Source: Nonomuraea glycinis (lineage in GTDB: Bacteria > Actinomycetota > Actinomycetes > Streptosporangiales > Streptosporangiaceae). From it: a stretch of 64,000 bases of DNA. Below the pieces are notes generated by a model, which saw only the letters and a program-made list of their open reading frames with translations, was not told the DNA's origin and did no database searches. Position 1 is the stretch's first letter, and each line of letters opens with the position of its first letter. The stretch is taken from NCBI RefSeq assembly GCF_014646515.1, contig NZ_BMNK01000001.1:476745-540744 (forward strand). Reading direction: 5' to 3'. The position numbers and the translations under genes were made by a program. Below are positions 60,436 to 64,000 of this stretch, one piece after another.

Positions 60436-61977
60436 GTGAAACGAGCATCGGTGCAATCTGTCGGGGTCCTCGCGCTGGCCACAGGTCTCGTCCTCGCCGG
60501 CTGTGGCGGTGGCGGTGGCGGAGGTACGTCCCCGCAGGGCTCGGCGGGCCCCAAGAGCGGCGCCGTCTTCACCTGGGGGGTGCCGGGCATGCCCACCTCC
60601 TTCGACCCCCGCAAGTCGGCGCCACTGGACCCGATCTTCCTGAACGCGGTCTATGAAAGCCTGATCAACCGGACCCCGGCCGGTGAGCTCGGCCCGGGCC
60701 TCGCCACCAAGTGGGAGTTCGGCGACGACAACAAAGTGCTCACCTTCACTCTGCGCGATGGCGTGACGTTCCACGACGGCGAGAAGTACGACGCCGAGGC
60801 GGCCAAGACGTCCCTTGAGGCGTTCAGGAAGACCGGCACCCTGGTCGGGCAGTTGGCGATCCTGGACAAGGTCGAGGTGACCGGGCCGCTGGAGCTGAAG
60901 CTGACCTTCAAGGAGCCCGCCGGGTACATGCTCAACGCGCTGGCCGGTGAGGCGGGCATCGCCGTCTCGCCGAAGGCGCTGGACGCCCCCGACCTCGTCA
61001 CCCAGCCGGTCGGCACCGGGCCGTTCACGGTCACCGGCCTGCAGCCGGGCAGGGTCAGCTTCAAGAAGTTCGACGGCTACCGGGACGCCCAGGCGGTCAG
61101 CATCGGCAGCATGGAGATGGTCGTCTTCAACGATGAATCGACCCGGCTGCGTGCGGTGAAGTCGGGGCAGATCGACGGCACCAGCATCTCCGGCGAGCAG
61201 ATCAAGGAGGCCGAGGCGGCCGGTCTCTCGATCGTCAACGGGCCGAACACCCGGTTCATGGGTCTCCTGCTGAACACCAAGGCCAAGGCGCTGTCCGACC
61301 CCAAGGTCAGGGAAGCGCTGCTGTACGCGATCGACCGTGAGTCGATCAACAACAGCCTGCAAGGGGGCAGCTGCGTCCCCACGGTGCAGCCGTTCCCGCA
61401 GAGCCACTGGGCGGCCACGCCCGACCTGAAGGACACCACGCCCTACTACGACGTGGCCAAGGCCAAGCGGCTCCTGGCCGAGGCCGGCTACCCCAACGGC
61501 TTCGCCATGGAGCTCGCGTCCGGCACCACCTCCTCCTACCAGGCGCTGGCGCAGGTGGTGCAGGCCCAGTTGAAGCAGGTCGGGATCAACGCGTCGGTCA
61601 AGGTCCTCGAGTTCCAGCAGATGATCAACGCGCGCCGGACCGGCAAGTTCACCGCTGCCGTCTCCGGGATCCAGGCCGGGCGCCCCGACCCGAGTCAGTT
61701 CATCGCCGACTTCTACCTGCCGGGCGGGCCGTACAACTCCGGCGGCTACGAGCTGCCCGGCGGTAAGGAGCTGCTGGCGAAGGTACGGGCCAGCGCGGAC
61801 GACACGGAGCGCGGGGTCGCGATGCGGGAGGCCTTCAACACGGTGATCAAGGATGGCCCGCCGGTGATCCCCATCTGCAACCTGAATTACTTGGCCGCGT
61901 TCCGCAAGGGCGTGACCGGCTGGCAGGTGCCGGTGCTCGGTGACTACGACTTCACCAGCGTGCAGATCGCCGACTAG
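60436..61977 (+). CDS. ABC-type peptide/nickel-family substrate-binding lipoprotein (SBP_bac_5)
   Basis: A 513-residue lipoprotein with signal VKRASVQSVGVLALATG... and lipobox LAGC (about C23) before a Gly-rich spacer. SBP family 5 features: NAVYESLINRTPAGELGPGLATKWE, TFTLRDGVTFHDGEKYDAEAAK, FTVTGLQPGRVSFKK, VREALLYAIDRESINN and RTGKFTAAVSGIQAGRPDPS. GTG 60436 with GGAGAG. No permease or ATPase gene follows within the 2 kb to the window end on this strand, so it is an orphan binding protein here. Confidence 0.92.
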   Translation: MKRASVQSVGVLALATGLVLAGCGGGGGGGTSPQGSAGPKSGAVFTWGVPGMPTSFDPRKSAPLDPIFLNAVYESLINRTPAGELGPGLATKWEFGDDNKVLTFTLRDGVTFHDGEKYDAEAAKTSLEAFRKTGTLVGQLAILDKVEVTGPLELKLTFKEPAGYMLNALAGEAGIAVSPKALDAPDLVTQPVGTGPFTVTGLQPGRVSFKKFDGYRDAQAVSIGSMEMVVFNDESTRLRAVKSGQIDGTSISGEQIKEAEAAGLSIVNGPNTRFMGLLLNTKAKALSDPKVREALLYAIDRESINNSLQGGSCVPTVQPFPQSHWAATPDLKDTTPYYDVAKAKRLLAEAGYPNGFAMELASGTTSSYQALAQVVQAQLKQVGINASVKVLEFQQMINARRTGKFTAAVSGIQAGRPDPSQFIADFYLPGGPYNSGGYELPGGKELLAKVRASADDTERGVAMREAFNTVIKDGPPVIPICNLNYLAAFRKGVTGWQVPVLGDYDFTSVQIAD

Positions 61978-62232
61978 CGCATCGGAACCTCATCCAGGGC
62001 CCACGGAGATGTCGTGACGGCCTCGTTCCCGCTCGGCTGACCGGGTTCGAGGCCGGTGGCCAGATCTTGTCGCCCTACCAGATACAGCTTTTTGAAGGAC
62101 TGTTGCGTTCCTTGATGTCAGCCAATGGTGTCCACGAAGGCACTCGCCGTGTCGGCTCAATTACGCAGAATTAGGTCTGCGCGGATCCGCCGAGGGCGAG
62201 AGACGCACCGCGCACGACGAAAGGGAAAACGG
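61978..62232. other. Gap with no gene
   Basis: The 255 bp after the binding-protein gene hold no recognisable promoter box or hairpin. A frame opens from ATG 62125 into the next gene, but the ribosome site fits ATG 62233 better. Confidence 0.4.
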
Positions 62233-62802
62233 ATGAGTGACGTCAAGGTCGCACGCGACGTGCTGAGCTCCTACGCGAAGTCGAAGGTCGCCAATCCCGT
62301 CATCGGAACCGCCGACCCGCAGAAACTGCAGAGCGCCGGGCAGCTCGAAAGGACGATCGCGCTCGTCCGGCCCTCGGACGGCGCCAGTCGGACGCCGGCC
62401 GAGATGAAGACCTGGACGGTCACCCCTGAGTACTGGTTCGCCGGTGGCGAACTCGTCGCGAATGCCCTCGAAAAGGATCCGGACCGGCCGTTGACGTGCA
62501 TCCTGTTCGCCTACCTGAGCGTCTACGCCCTCAAGAGCACCGCGCCGAAGTTCACCGTCCCCATCGAGGTCGTCGAGATCAAGAAGCTCCACGACAATCA
62601 CTACGTCCTCGTCGCCGGGCGGACCACCGGCGAGATCGGCGGCAAGCTCTCCGAGTGGAACCAGGACGCCTTCGTCATCGACCTCTGGGGCCACTGCCAG
62701 GGCCTCGGTGACATGGTGGCTCAGCCCCCCGCCATCATCGTGAACGACATGAAGGACTATCCCCGTAAGACCGTCGTCACGATCCCGGCCTGGGGCGTCT
62801 AG
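62233..62802 (+). CDS. Hypothetical protein (189 aa)
   Basis: A soluble protein with an N-terminal helix (VARDVLSSYAKSKVAN) and a mixed alpha/beta core. Notable stretches are TWTVTPEYWFAGGELVANALEK and IDLWGHCQGLGDMVAQPP, with a Cys and several aromatic residues. No domain recognised. The AAAGGGAAAA ribosome site precedes the start. It converges on tex and is separated from it by a strong hairpin. Confidence 0.7.
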   Translation: MSDVKVARDVLSSYAKSKVANPVIGTADPQKLQSAGQLERTIALVRPSDGASRTPAEMKTWTVTPEYWFAGGELVANALEKDPDRPLTCILFAYLSVYALKSTAPKFTVPIEVVEIKKLHDNHYVLVAGRTTGEIGGKLSEWNQDAFVIDLWGHCQGLGDMVAQPPAIIVNDMKDYPRKTVVTIPAWGV

Positions 62803-62882
62803 AGCGCAGGCCGTCCAGCGGCCGGTCGCGGGCCGGATGGGCGCGTCACAGGTATCCGGGTGCGCCAGAAGGGTGGGGGTGT

Positions 62883-62913
62883 GCCGCAGGCGTCCGGTAA
62901 GGACGCCTGCGGC
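62883..62913. terminator. Bidirectional terminator hairpin before tex end
   Basis: A 13-bp perfect stem (GCCGCAGGCGTCC with GGACGCCTGCGGC) around loop GGTAA. It lies between the convergent ends of the hypothetical gene (62802) and tex (62931). No long T-run. Confidence 0.78.
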
Positions 62914-62930
62914 GCGGAGACCTGAACGGG

Positions 62931-64000
<1,070 letters not shown>

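Overview
The window is high-GC DNA (many GTG/TTG starts, G/C-ending codons) from a filamentous actinobacterium. The mix of BTAD-domain regulators, single-pass Ser/Thr kinases, zinc-finger ECF sigma fusions, DUF2510/DUF4235/DUF1707/DUF4184 proteins and MocR regulators suggests the Streptosporangiaceae (Nonomuraea-like), but genus is inference. No phage, insertion sequence, rRNA or CRISPR array was recognised. It reads as chromosomal arm or accessory DNA around a few conserved genes (tRNA-His, orn, tex).

Layout. 1-3.7 kb: TrhA/hemolysin III end, HdeD-like protein, lysine 6-transaminase behind a perfect inverted repeat, a 75-aa LuxR-type regulator, tRNA-His with its terminator, and oligoribonuclease. 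3.8-10.9 kb: a minus-strand signalling block of two Ser/Thr kinases, a pseudokinase and a DUF2510 protein, all with one or two membrane spans and long outer segments. 11-17.4 kb: a divergent PPOX/MocR pair, a DegT-like aminotransferase coupled to a FemAB/CelD-like GNAT protein, and a phosphotransferase-SDR pair. 17.4-27.8 kb: a surface-glycan cluster (GH39-like hydrolase facing a large membrane protein, flippase, polysaccharide deacetylase, two GT2 enzymes, a second GNAT protein, a small membrane protein), with translationally coupled starts. 28-31.7 kb: an ECF sigma factor fused to a zinc-finger/transmembrane/outer region, beside a membrane-anchored binding-protein/VWA chimera. 31.7-39 kb: CDF transporter, DUF4184, two small genes, a three-gene sugar catabolism operon (isomerase/epimerase, Gfo/Idh/MocA, ThuA) with TTTCA/TGAAA operators, and a TetR-alpha/beta hydrolase pair sharing two spaced palindromes. 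39-49.5 kb: D,D-carboxypeptidase, a VTT/DedA-like protein behind an IdeR/DmdR-type iron box, a secreted Cys-pair protein, a 1124-aa BTAD-ATPase regulator, and a second glycan/lipid group (flippase-like, PIG-L deacetylase, GT4, DUF2079). 49.5-64 kb: lipoprotein, Rieske oxygenase, DUF1707, MEDS-HATPase regulator, aldo/keto reductase with a MerR-type promoter, DUF998, universal stress protein, APC permease, TrmH, STAS antagonist, a secreted protein, a 28-aa membrane peptide, an orphan peptide-binding lipoprotein and the 3' end of tex.

Two themes stand out. First, cytoplasmic signalling modules (kinases, pseudokinase, sigma factor) are repeatedly joined through a membrane span to outer low-complexity linkers and small Cys-paired beta-type domains; a stand-alone secreted version of the domain lies at 40.8 kb. 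Second, short tandem repeats sit on or just after the stop codons of four unrelated genes (lat, the MocR gene, the VTT gene, the GT4 gene), and the duplicated unit often carries the stop codon itself. Operator-like palindromes are unusually easy to see in many of the short intergenic gaps.
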